Made by a program: the position numbers and the translations under genes. The notes under the pieces are model-generated. The model was given only the letters and a program-made list of their open reading frames with translations. It did no database searches and was not told the DNA's origin. Below, piece after piece: positions 8,577 through 16,082 of a stretch of DNA of 64,000 nt (its first letter is position 1; each line of letters opens with the position of its first letter). Location of the stretch: contig NZ_WJBC01000008.1 of assembly GCF_014284475.1 (NCBI RefSeq), positions 1-64,000 of the forward strand, in the 5' to 3' direction. The stretch comes from Acetobacterium fimetarium. Lineage in GTDB: Bacteria > Bacillota > Clostridia > Eubacteriales > Eubacteriaceae.

Positions 8577-9425
8577 CTATTTTATATTCAGTCTTACACC
8601 ATCAAGATAGGCAATGCTTTTTGCGAGGGCATGAATATTGTTTTTCTGCTCTCGAATCATCAGCAGCCGTTCCAGGCCGAACCCGATGCCAACCCAGGAA
8701 TCCGTAATTCCCCAAGCGGCGTCCAGCGGATGTGACCCTTTTGAACTGGAACCGAGTTCCAGGCCGTTTTTTACAACATCGATGGTATTTCCATAGACGA
8801 CCGAGTCTTCCTCTTCAAATTCATAATCCTCAATCCTGAGGGTTTTCAATACCAGATCCGACAATTCCCGGATTCGATTATCCCGGTTGCCAATAGCCGT
8901 TCCCCATTCCACAAGATTCAGCATTGTAAATTCATTCAGATGACTTTTTCCCTGGGATTCTTTTCTGAAGCAGGAGCCGATTTCAAAAATACGCACCGGC
9001 TTCTCCCAAATATTGAGGAGGTCTTTGGAAACGGAATAAAGATTTGGCGCCAGCATCGGTCGCAGGCATTTATTCTTGTCCACCCAGAAAACCTGAGTAT
9101 GCAGCGCATGGTCATCATCGATGGTCATGCGTTCCAGAAACTTCTTTGAAATAATGGTTGGTGTCACGACCTGGACAAACCCTTCGCTCGTCAGAGCTTC
9201 AACCAGCTGTTCCTGTACTTTGCACAGCATCGGTCTTCGATCACCGGTGCGTAATGTATTCAAATTCTTTTTGGCTTCCAAAACCAGGGCTTTTTCCAGC
9301 CTTTTAAACTCAGCTTCTCTTTGAGCCGTGCTTTCAAAACAATAACCCGCTTCGATGTTTCCCCCAAGTGCTTTCAACCGCTCCAGTTGACTGGATGTCA
9401 TTTCAATTTTCATTTTTTTTACCAT
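8577..9425 (-). CDS. pylSc: Pyrrolysyl-tRNA synthetase catalytic domain PylSc
   Basis: 282 residues, class II synthetase core. It charges tRNA-Pyl with pyrrolysine. Motif 2 is visible as RIFEIGSCFRKESQGKSHL...EFTMLN and motif 3 as GIGFGLERLLMI; LRPMLAPNLYS is also typical. As in other bacteria the N-terminal domain is a separate gene (pylSn, 5170-5538). The start follows AGAGGAAAGG. It ends in TAG, itself a pyrrolysine codon in this organism, followed in frame by six sense codons and the ATG of pylB. Confidence 0.94.
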   Translation of the reverse strand: MVKKMKIEMTSSQLERLKALGGNIEAGYCFESTAQREAEFKRLEKALVLEAKKNLNTLRTGDRRPMLCKVQEQLVEALTSEGFVQVVTPTIISKKFLERMTIDDDHALHTQVFWVDKNKCLRPMLAPNLYSVSKDLLNIWEKPVRIFEIGSCFRKESQGKSHLNEFTMLNLVEWGTAIGNRDNRIRELSDLVLKTLRIEDYEFEEEDSVVYGNTIDVVKNGLELGSSSKGSHPLDAAWGITDSWVGIGFGLERLLMIREQKNNIHALAKSIAYLDGVRLNIK

Positions 9426-9533
9426 GATCCTTTCCTCTATTGATGAAACAAGCCCTCTGCTTGCACTTTTTCTGATGTCTGAAACCGGATCCCTGATAAA
9501 TTTATGATGATAAGACTCATTAATTGATTAATT

Positions 9534-9605
9534 TGGCGGAGAGTTCGGGAGTTGCACCCGACTGCACGGATTTAGAGTCCAAGCAATCACTACGATTCAC
9601 CCTCC
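9534..9605 (-). tRNA. pylT: tRNA-Pyl (anticodon CUA)
   Basis: 72 nt including an encoded CCA. The acceptor stem GGAGGGT pairs with ACTCTCC (one G-T). The anticodon loop CTCTAAA reads UAG, flanked by GGA/TCC. The T arm is CGGG-loop-CCCG. The very short D arm and the overall outline match known tRNA-Pyl. It lies between mtmB and pylSc, which strongly supports the call. Confidence 0.95.
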
Positions 9606-9628
9606 ATGATGATGCATCTGAACCTGAT

Positions 9629-9677
9629 TGGCAGACCAAGCTGCAACATACCTATGTCACAGCTCTTTCATCTGCCA
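9629..9677 (-). other. Rod-like nested hairpin between mtmB and pylT
   Basis: Three nested stems: TGGCAGA/TCTGCCA, then AGCTG/CAGCT, then ACAT/ATGT around an AGGT loop. No T tract follows, so it is not an ordinary terminator. It could separate the mRNA from the tRNA by processing, or protect the mtmB 3' end. Confidence 0.6.
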
Positions 9678-9706
9678 GTCCGGCTTTTGATGCATTATTT
9701 TTTGTA

Positions 9707-11095
9707 TTAACTCCAGTAGGTTAAACCTAAATCTGTCAATACTTTTACCGCTTCATCATAAATATCTAAGTATTCCTGAGTCGGTTCAATTTTCAATGTG
9801 TCATAACATTCAGAAAATGATTTGCCTACAGGAGCTGTTTTATAATCTTTTTCATAAATGCTGATCAGTTTATCAAGTAAAATATTAACCTCAGCAACAT
9901 CCATTCCGGCAACGGCATGGGCAGCTTCACCCATCATTCGTGCTTCCATTCCGGTAAAGAAGTCTGTCGAGACGCCTTTTGCGGCGGCAACGCCGGAGAG
10001 AACTTCACGTCCGCTCATGGTATCAGTGATTGCCTGGGCGGCGGTTTCCAACAGACACATCACGGTACATGGACCGGCTGCGGTGTAATATTGGTTTCCT
10101 AACATCAAGTGTGAATTGGCTTCCACTGCCATTGCTGCGTGAGCGGCGACGGCCAGGGTTTCTCTTGCTGTTGTGATACCCCAGCGAACATGAACCGGCC
10201 CATCCAAGTGCCAGGTCGCCTGCATCATCACAAAAGAGTTGATGGTGGTTGCTACGTCGACAATGGCGGTCTCTTCAAGACCTCCGGCGTATCCACCAAA
10301 TATCGGCATCTGTTCTACCATAACTGTATTGCCAGCTAAAGCATAGTGAGCAGCAACAACCAACGCACCTACGTCGATTTTGAGCTCGTTTAGCTGAGAT
10401 ACTTCATGGCTATCAGAAGGCCTCATCCCGCCTGGAAAATCTGCTGCGATTACTCCTGCGGGGGACAAAGAAGTTTCGTTGCCCTACAATCCCATACCCG
10501 GACGTCCTGCTCGCATTTGAGCATCACGTACGAATACTGCCTCCGATTTGACTGCCATGATTTCCCATGGACTGTTTGGTACCGGGTCTTTCCCCAGAAT
10601 CGTTTGTAATACCCCATCAACAATCGTGTCAACGATTGGTTCCTGTGCATAAGACTGATGAATCGGCACAAATAATGCTTCTGAACAGGGTGCGCCAGTT
10701 GGTCCTCCCTGAATAATCGGTGCCTTTTTTTCACTGTAGCGTCGTGGTGTTAACATCACTGCGTCTTTTCCTTCACCATAAGGAACATCCTGTGGTGCAT
10801 TCTTAATCGCTGTTAAAACCTCTTCTTCTGTATATTTAATGACACGGCCAGTATCGATGCAGTAAACTCCGCATTCGACTAACATTTCGATTCCTGCTTT
10901 GAACAAATTGTCCATCAGTTCAGGATCATCCGGTATAATTTTCGTTTTATCAATCTTTATACCGTATTTCTTTTTGAGCGCTGTGGCTGTTTTTGGTATT
11001 AATTTATAATCCCAGTCATTCTCAGCCATTTTCGGGCCGATCTTGGCACGGTCATATACATCAAAAACAGTCACTCTTTTTTTAATTGCTCCCAT
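9707..11095 (-). CDS. mtmB: Monomethylamine methyltransferase MtmB (pyrrolysine protein)
   Basis: 462 residues if the amber codon at 10484-10486 is read as pyrrolysine, near residue 204 (Pyl202 in Methanosarcina barkeri). MtmB transfers the methyl group of monomethylamine to the corrinoid of MtmC, releasing ammonium. Both sides of the amber codon match the family: GRPGMGL before, GNETSLSPAGVIAAD after, then SHEVSQLNELKID, EQMPIFGGYAGG, WHLDGPVHVRWG and GMEARMMGE. The start at 11095 is chosen because AAAGGTGG lies 8 bp before it; a GTG four codons earlier overlaps that site. Without suppression only about 203 residues would be made. Confidence 0.95.
10484..10486 (-). other. In-frame UAG codon read as pyrrolysine
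   Basis: The codon interrupts mtmB at the exact family position, between GMGL and GNETSLS. The next bases (GGGCAA...TTGTCCC) can form a small stem-loop just after the codon, loosely like a PYLIS element. The full pyl machinery lies downstream. Confidence 0.93.
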
Positions 11096-11149
11096 TTCCG
11101 GTACCACCTTTCTTAATATTTTTTTGTCAAACTTTTTAGCCAGACTTTT

Positions 11150-11809
11150 TTAGCTGGCTTTTTGAGCTAATAGTTTTTTGGCTACCTCAACTGCTCCCGC
11201 AGCGGTATCTGCATAACCGTCAGCCCCAATTTTGTCACACCAGTCTTGGAAAACCGGTGCTCCACCATACATAATTATATAATCATCGCGGATACCTTCT
11301 TCTGCAAGCAGACGAATGATATCTTTTTGCGCTGGCATGGTCGTCGTCATCAGTGCGGATCCGGCAATAATATCAACACCATATTCTTTTGCCTTTTCCA
11401 CCACCAGTTCAACCTGAACATCTCGACCAAGGTCGAAAACCTGAAAATTATTTGCTTCAAACATTGTTTTAACAATATTTTTACCGATGTCGTGGACATC
11501 TCCCTGAACTGTATGAATCAGAACTTTCCCCAATTTTGAGGCCTGTTTTTCATCATCAGTCAAGTTGCTTGTTAAAACCTCTACCGCTTTTTCAAATGCT
11601 TCTGCAGCAACCATCAATTGTGGTACAAAGGCTTCACCAATATCAAATAAATCACTGACTACCAACATTCCTTCTGATAGTCCATCAGTTATGGCAATCA
11701 GAGGGTCCAACCCAGCTTCCAATGCTTCGTGGGCAGCTTCTTCAGCTAAGTCTTCATCCATTTCTACAATCGATTCTTTTAGCTTGGCTAATATTTCTTC
11801 TCGTGTCAT
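11150..11809 (-). CDS. mtmC: Monomethylamine corrinoid protein MtmC
   Basis: 219 residues, two domains. The first 90 residues form the helical cap typical of methionine synthase-like corrinoid proteins. The rest is the B12-binding Rossmann domain with GDVHDIGKN (His106 as lower cobalt ligand), SALMTTTM and YGGAPV. It carries the methyl group between MtmB and the acceptor methyltransferase. It starts after TGGAGGAAG and precedes mtmB by about 55 bp. Its leader is very long and holds a terminator-like hairpin (11971-12006) and two complete small RNA units. Confidence 0.93.
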   Translation of the reverse strand: MTREEILAKLKESIVEMDEDLAEEAAHEALEAGLDPLIAITDGLSEGMLVVSDLFDIGEAFVPQLMVAAEAFEKAVEVLTSNLTDDEKQASKLGKVLIHTVQGDVHDIGKNIVKTMFEANNFQVFDLGRDVQVELVVEKAKEYGVDIIAGSALMTTTMPAQKDIIRLLAEEGIRDDYIIMYGGAPVFQDWCDKIGADGYADTAAGAVEVAKKLLAQKAS

Positions 11810-11970
11810 TTTCTTCCTCCATTTTACTTATATTTATATTTATCTTTAAATTGCCGGGTGTGATCCGGTAATCTAAAATCAATATATATCATTGATTGAT
11901 AAAAACATGATCTTCTTTAAAAACGCTATCGTCTTTGATCGTTTTAACGGTGATCACTTTTTATTGGCAT

Positions 11971-12006
11971 AAAAAAAAATGATAACAGGATTATTTCCTG
12001 TTATCA
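11971..12006 (-). terminator. Family terminator inside the mtmC leader
   Basis: Perfect 11-bp stem ATGATAACAGG/CCTGTTATCAT with a T tract, preceded by TTAATCAATG as in S2 and S3. No matching TTGACA/TATAAT promoter is seen just upstream, so this copy may attenuate read-through from S3 into mtmC. Confidence 0.7.
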
Positions 12007-12171
12007 TCATTGATTAACGTTATGGCTATATTCGCTTTTTATTTCTGCACTATGCAATGAAATCCTATCGGCAATTCATTCGATCCTGGCAGCAGTTCTT
12101 TGATCGGATCACTCATTTGTTTTTTTGATCAGGTTTTTGTTTTACTCTGTGTTTCTGCCTTTTTTTTACAT

Positions 12172-12312
12172 AAAAAAAAGAGTGATAACAGGAATCCCTG
12201 TTATCACCATTGATTAACAATACTATCATTCAATTCATAATTCATGTTTTCTCATCCCGTCTGTTCAACCGTTCAATCATCATTGTTATCTTGTTGAATG
12301 TTACCGTGAATG
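12172..12312 (-). ncRNA. Putative small RNA S3
   Basis: A complete unit: promoter at 12319-12347, about 140 nt of RNA and a terminator with a perfect 11-bp stem (GTGATAACAGG arms, 12182-12207) plus T tract. The 5' half can form TTCAAC/GTTGAA around a loop with AACAATGATGATT. The last part before the terminator matches S2 closely, and the two are probably a tandem duplication. A 13-codon ORF (MMIERLNRRDEKT) is possible. No known RNA family recognised. Confidence 0.65.
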
Positions 12313-12318
12313 TGGTTG

Positions 12319-12347
12319 ATTATAGCATTGCCTAAAATCGCTGTCAA
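12319..12347 (-). promoter_or_regulatory. Sigma-70 promoter of small RNA S3
   Basis: TTGACA (12342-12347), 17-bp spacer and TATAAT (12319-12324), with the CAATGC before -10 resembling the GATGC of the other members. Confidence 0.75.
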
Positions 12348-12380
12348 TGTTTTTTTATTTTTTCGTGGTTTTTCTTGCAT

Positions 12381-12523
12381 AAAAAAAGAGTGATAACAGG
12401 AAATCCTGTTATCACCATTGATTAACAATACTATCATTCAATTCATTGATTCATGTTTTTCTATTCTTGTCTGATTCAACAACTTAATCATCATCGATAT
12501 CTTTGTTGAATGTGCTGTGAATG
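12381..12523 (-). ncRNA. Putative small RNA S2
   Basis: Promoter at 12530-12558, about 140 nt of RNA, and a terminator with a perfect 11-bp stem GTGATAACAGG/CCTGTTATCAC (12390-12415). The 5' half shows a perfect 9-bp stem ATTCAACAA/TTGTTGAAT around a loop AGATATCGATGATGATTAAG. The stems of S1-S3 differ in sequence yet still pair, which argues for RNA structure. An 18-codon ORF (MMIKLLNQTRIEKHESMN) starts in the loop but lacks a strong ribosome site. Confidence 0.65.
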
Positions 12524-12529
12524 TTTTTG

Positions 12530-12558
12530 ATTATAGCATCGAAAAACGGCGCTGTCAA
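12530..12558 (-). promoter_or_regulatory. Sigma-70 promoter of small RNA S2
   Basis: TTGACA (12553-12558), 17 bp and TATAAT (12530-12535). The roughly 55 bp upstream (to about 12607) are identical to those of the S1 promoter. Confidence 0.78.
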
Positions 12559-12633
12559 TAAGCATTTTGAACTTTTTTCATGATTGTAGCTATGAAAACG
12601 ATTTTCTTTTTTATTTCCCCGGCATGATCCGAA

Positions 12634-12672
12634 AAGGGGCTTGGCACAATCAATTCCTGTGCCAAGCCCCTT
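12634..12672 (-). terminator. Terminator after glnB2
   Basis: Long GC-rich hairpin with perfect 15-bp arms AAGGGGCTTGGCACA/TGTGCCAAGCCCCTT, followed by TTTCGG on the minus strand. It separates the amt2-glnB2 unit from S2. Confidence 0.8.
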
Positions 12673-12706
12673 GATCAACGGATTTTTGAAAAAATGTCAT
12701 CCCGAC

Positions 12707-13045
12707 TTAAAGAGCGTCATCCCCTCTTTCGCCGGTTCTGATTCGGATACATTCTTCAACTGGTTTAACAAAAATCTTGCCATCGCCAATTTCACCGGTT
12801 CGTACCGTATCGATGATCAGCTTAACCGTATCTTCCACCTTATCATCCGCTACAACAATCTTGATTTCGATTTTTGGCAGCATGTTCATCATGACAGATG
12901 AACCCCTGTTATGGGCGATCCAGCCATGCTGATTGCCACACCCCAAAATCTGACGCACATTCATTCCTTTAATGTCAGCCTTCAGGAATGAATCCTTCAA
13001 TGGTTCCAATTTTTCCGGACGAATGATCGCTTCGACTAATTTCAT
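12707..13045 (-). CDS. PII nitrogen regulatory protein (GlnB/GlnK family) 2
   Basis: 112 residues from the ATG with AAAGGAA before it. The N-terminus, the Tyr-less T-loop (GCGNQHGWIAHNRGSSV) and the C-terminal VEECIRIRTGERGD are nearly the same as in the protein at 2.0-2.3 kb. As the partner of the preceding amt2 it likely blocks or opens the channel according to energy and 2-oxoglutarate. Without the T-loop Tyr, direct ligand control is more likely than uridylylation. Confidence 0.9.
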   Translation of the reverse strand: MKLVEAIIRPEKLEPLKDSFLKADIKGMNVRQILGCGNQHGWIAHNRGSSVMMNMLPKIEIKIVVADDKVEDTVKLIIDTVRTGEIGDGKIFVKPVEECIRIRTGERGDDAL

Positions 13046-13147
13046 ATCATTTTCCTTTCTTGACGTCTCCAATGGGTTAACGATTGGTCGCTTTTTTCGA
13101 CAACCGGTATTAATAATACGCTCAATAGTATTTTAATCGAAAACACG

Positions 13148-14401
13148 CTATTGGTCAATTCCTGAAAATGCCGGATAGCCTTCTTCACTGTGTTCGCTGA
13201 TATCCAGACCCAGTGCTTCTTCTTCTGGTGAGACGCGAATCGTCATGACCTTCTTGAGCAGCAGCATGATGATGGCTGTCATCACGGCAGAATAGAGCAC
13301 CGCAATAGCCAATGCCATCATCTGGGCGGCAAATAGTCTCGTATCACCGAAAAACAAGCCATCCCAGTGGGCCACCGGATTGATGGCCGTCTGTGCGAAC
13401 AGACCGGTCGCAATGACTCCCCATATTCCACTGATGCCGTGACAGCCAAAAGCATCGAGAGCATCATCATAGGCGAATTTTTCTTTGACTTTTGTCAGAA
13501 AAAAGAAGCAGATCGGACTGACGACTCCGCCGATAAACAGAGCTGCCTCAAACGGAACAAAACCCGCACCTGGCGTGATCGAAACCAGCCCGACAATCGC
13601 CCCGGTAACGGCACCCATCACGGTAACCTTTTGATACAGCACCGTTTCAATCAGCATCCAGCTCAGCATCGCGGCGGCCGAAGCGATCATCGTGTTGACA
13701 ATGGCCTGAACAGCCAGTTCATTGGCTGACAAAGCCGATCCGCCATTAAATGCAAACCAGCCGACCCACAGAATCGCACCGCCGATCACGAACAAGGGAA
13801 TATTGTGCGGATGGTAGGATTGAATCCCATAACCTTTCCGGGTACCGAGAATAATACAGGCCACCAGACCGGAAATACCGGAACTGATTTCAATCACATA
13901 ACCGCCGGCAAAATCCACCGCACCGAGACCTGCGATCAGACCGCCCTGGCCCCAAACCATATGCGCCATGGGATAATAGACCAGCACCAGCCACGCAGTG
14001 ACAAACACAAACAGCGCCGAAAACTTCATTCTTCCAGACAATGAACCGACAACAATGGCCGGCGTCACAATACAAAAGACGAGCTGAAAAACAGCATACA
14101 GCGCACCGGGAATGGTATCCGTATAGGGGCCGGCTTCAGAAGCACTGACCCCATGGAAAAATGCATTGCTTAAATTTCCCACCACGCCAAAGCCTCCGGC
14201 ATCTGGGCCAAACGATAATGAATAGCCGAAAACAAACCACATCACGGTAGCCAGGCCGCAGACAAACATCACCGACATGATCGTATTGATCGCATTTTTT
14301 CTGCGAACCATTCCAGCATAGAACAGCCCGAGACCGGGAGTCATAAAGAATACAAGCATTGAGCAGATGGCAACAAAAGCAATATCACCAGGATTAAACA
14401 T
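13148..14401 (-). CDS. amt: Ammonium transporter Amt 2
   Basis: 417 residues, the same length as the protein at 2.4-3.6 kb and clearly its paralogue. It has the same pore segments (SYHPHNIPLFVIGG, DAFGCHGISGIWG) and C-terminal tail (GLDISEHSEEGYPAFSGIDQ). It stops with TAG, with a TAA four codons further on. The gene follows small RNA S4 and a second hairpin in its leader, so expression may be attenuated there. The two Amt/PII pairs bracket the methylamine genes. Confidence 0.95.
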   Translation of the reverse strand: MFNPGDIAFVAICSMLVFFMTPGLGLFYAGMVRRKNAINTIMSVMFVCGLATVMWFVFGYSLSFGPDAGGFGVVGNLSNAFFHGVSASEAGPYTDTIPGALYAVFQLVFCIVTPAIVVGSLSGRMKFSALFVFVTAWLVLVYYPMAHMVWGQGGLIAGLGAVDFAGGYVIEISSGISGLVACIILGTRKGYGIQSYHPHNIPLFVIGGAILWVGWFAFNGGSALSANELAVQAIVNTMIASAAAMLSWMLIETVLYQKVTVMGAVTGAIVGLVSITPGAGFVPFEAALFIGGVVSPICFFFLTKVKEKFAYDDALDAFGCHGISGIWGVIATGLFAQTAINPVAHWDGLFFGDTRLFAAQMMALAIAVLYSAVMTAIIMLLLKKVMTIRVSPEEEALGLDISEHSEEGYPAFSGIDQ

Positions 14402-14512
14402 AATAATTTCCTCTTTTCTAATTTATTTTTGTCAAATACGTTGATGCTTTCACTTTATTTTGCAAGGCCCCCCTTTCGCAAATAAACATTCTCATGATTA
14501 CCTCATTCAAAC

Positions 14513-14575
14513 AAAAAAAAGACGACAACAAGCATGACTGTTGTCGCCTAGTCATGGCTGTTATCGCCTTTGATA
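14513..14575 (-). terminator. Composite terminator-like element upstream of amt2
   Basis: GACGACAACA...TGTTGTCGTC stem with T tract, preceded by a second left half (TTTATCAAAGGCGATAACAGCC) of the same family hairpin. It looks like a fusion or partial duplication of the repeated terminator. Confidence 0.6.
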
Positions 14576-14598
14576 AATGATTTCAATTATTTTTTTAC

Positions 14599-14712
14599 AA
14601 AAAAAATGATAATAGCAGGAGCACCTGTTATTACCTTTCATAACTTCTTAAATCATGATCGCAATTTCAATGAATATCCTCCTTGATATCCACCGAACGA
14701 TTTTTTAAAATC
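14599..14712 (-). ncRNA. Putative small RNA S4 (divergent family member)
   Basis: TTGACA-N17-TAAAAT promoter (14719-14747) preceded by CTAA, about 110 nt of RNA, and a terminator hairpin AATAACAGG/CCTGCTATT with T tract. The loop segment GGATATCAAGGAGGATATTC corresponds to the ATCGATGATGAT core of the others and here contains a full Shine-Dalgarno sequence (AAGGAGG), which could serve a very short ORF starting TTG. It stands between htrA and amt2. Confidence 0.5.
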
Positions 14713-14718
14713 TTTTTA

Positions 14719-14747
14719 ATTTTAGCATCAAAGCAAGTCGCTGTCAA
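14719..14747 (-). promoter_or_regulatory. Promoter of small RNA S4
   Basis: TTGACA (14742-14747), 17-bp spacer GCGACTTGCTTTGATGC and TAAAAT (14719-14724). The GATGC before -10 and GCG after -35 are shared with S2. Confidence 0.65.
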
Positions 14748-14842
14748 TTAGAAATTAGTGTTTTGAGCCGCTTTTCGTTGTCAAATTTGAGCCCGATCCG
14801 TCCCAAACCAGCCGTCCGGATTATCACTTGCAATTTCCGAAT

Positions 14843-14875
14843 AAAAAAAGTGATGACAGGATTAACTGCCATCAC
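14843..14875 (-). terminator. Terminator after htrA
   Basis: Hairpin GTGATG...CATCAC followed by seven T on the minus strand. It resembles the small RNA terminators but is more diverged. Confidence 0.7.
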
Positions 14876-14917
14876 AAATCATGTGTGTTTTATTTTTTTA
14901 ACCGGTTGTTGCCGTTT

Positions 14918-16054
14918 TTATTCTCCCGCCGAAACCGTCACATCGGTTGTCTTCGTCTGTCCGTTTCGCTCATAGGTCACTGAAACTTTATCGCCGGGAT
15001 TCTTGGCATATAGGATTTCCTTCATTTTCAGCATGGTGTTTGTATCGGTTCCATCGATTTGCAGAATAATATCGCCGACCTGCAGACCGGCATTGGCGGC
15101 GCCGCCACCTGATTGCACCGATGCAATATAAATACCCTTAGAGAAGCTGACTGAGCTGTCGGTCAGATAGTAATCAGCAATGGCCCGGTCATATGCGGTA
15201 ATTCCCATTACTGATGAATTGAATTTTCCGGTTGCAACAACTTCGTTCAAAATCGGCTTCAGAATATTGATTGGAATGGCAAATCCCATTCCCTCGCCGG
15301 TGCTCAGCTTGTAGGAATTAATCCCGATGACCTTGCCATTTTTATCTACCAGCGGTCCGCCACTATTGCCCGAATTGATGGATGCATCCGTTTGGATCAA
15401 ATCTTCAGCCAGCCCATTATCGAGCGGAATGCTGCGGTTGAGTGCGGAAACGATACCGGAAGTGACTGACCGTTCAAAATTCAGTCCCATCGGGTTTCCG
15501 ACCGCTACGGCCAGTTCTCCTACGGCAATACTGTCAGAATCGCCGAGCTCAAGCGTTGGCAGGTTTTTGGCATCAATTTTAATGATCGCCAGATCCAGAC
15601 TGGAATCGGACCAGACAAGTTTGGCATCATAGGTGTTGCCATCCGCCAGCGAAACAACCATGGATGTGGCACTATCCGTCGCAACATGCTGGTTGGTTGC
15701 AATATAACCGTCACTGGTTAAAATAAAACCTGAACCGACACCGGTCTCTTCCTGCGACTGACCAAAAACCGTCTTCGCGACCGCGGTTGTTTCAATCCCG
15801 ACTACCGCAGTCGGAACCACCTGAGCGATGGCTTCCACCACCGAATCCGAACTGTCCTGATTGACAACAATCTCTTTTGTTCCACCCTGAACAACGGTAT
15901 TGCCACTCCCCAAATAACTGATTCCCAGGAATACGCCGCCAACAATCAGACCGCCAATCACTGCTCCGATCAGACCAATCAACAGGGGGAAATACTTTTT
16001 CAGAAAATAGTTCTTTTCTTTTTTCAAGCCGTCATTTTTTAGATCATCATTCAT
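14918..16054 (-). CDS. HtrA/DegP-like membrane-anchored serine protease
   Basis: 378 residues. One N-terminal membrane segment (about 21-48) follows a short charged tail, so the protease domain lies outside the membrane. The catalytic triad is visible as His123 (TNQHVA), Asp154 (SSLDLAIIK) and Ser231 (NSGNSGGPLVD), and one PDZ domain fills about 285-375 (AGLQVGDIILQIDG). It would degrade misfolded envelope proteins. It sits after the YycJ-like hydrolase, an association also seen in other Firmicutes. Confidence 0.92.
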   Translation of the reverse strand: MNDDLKNDGLKKEKNYFLKKYFPLLIGLIGAVIGGLIVGGVFLGISYLGSGNTVVQGGTKEIVVNQDSSDSVVEAIAQVVPTAVVGIETTAVAKTVFGQSQEETGVGSGFILTSDGYIATNQHVATDSATSMVVSLADGNTYDAKLVWSDSSLDLAIIKIDAKNLPTLELGDSDSIAVGELAVAVGNPMGLNFERSVTSGIVSALNRSIPLDNGLAEDLIQTDASINSGNSGGPLVDKNGKVIGINSYKLSTGEGMGFAIPINILKPILNEVVATGKFNSSVMGITAYDRAIADYYLTDSSVSFSKGIYIASVQSGGGAANAGLQVGDIILQIDGTDTNTMLKMKEILYAKNPGDKVSVTYERNGQTKTTDVTVSAGE

Positions 16055-16082
16055 TGCTTCACCTCAACTTTAGTTGAAGCTC

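Noticed and set aside
10484-11107. mtmB read as two genes or as a pseudogene
   Set aside because: The interruption is UAG at the exact pyrrolysine position, both halves are intact, and the pyl system is adjacent.
11971-12420. CRISPR array from the repeated GATAACAGG hairpins
   Set aside because: Spacing is about 200 bp, each repeat is a terminator with a T tract, and no cas genes are present.
12484-12678. 64-codon open frame on the minus strand
   Set aside because: It runs across the glnB2 terminator and the S2 promoter, and has no ribosome site.
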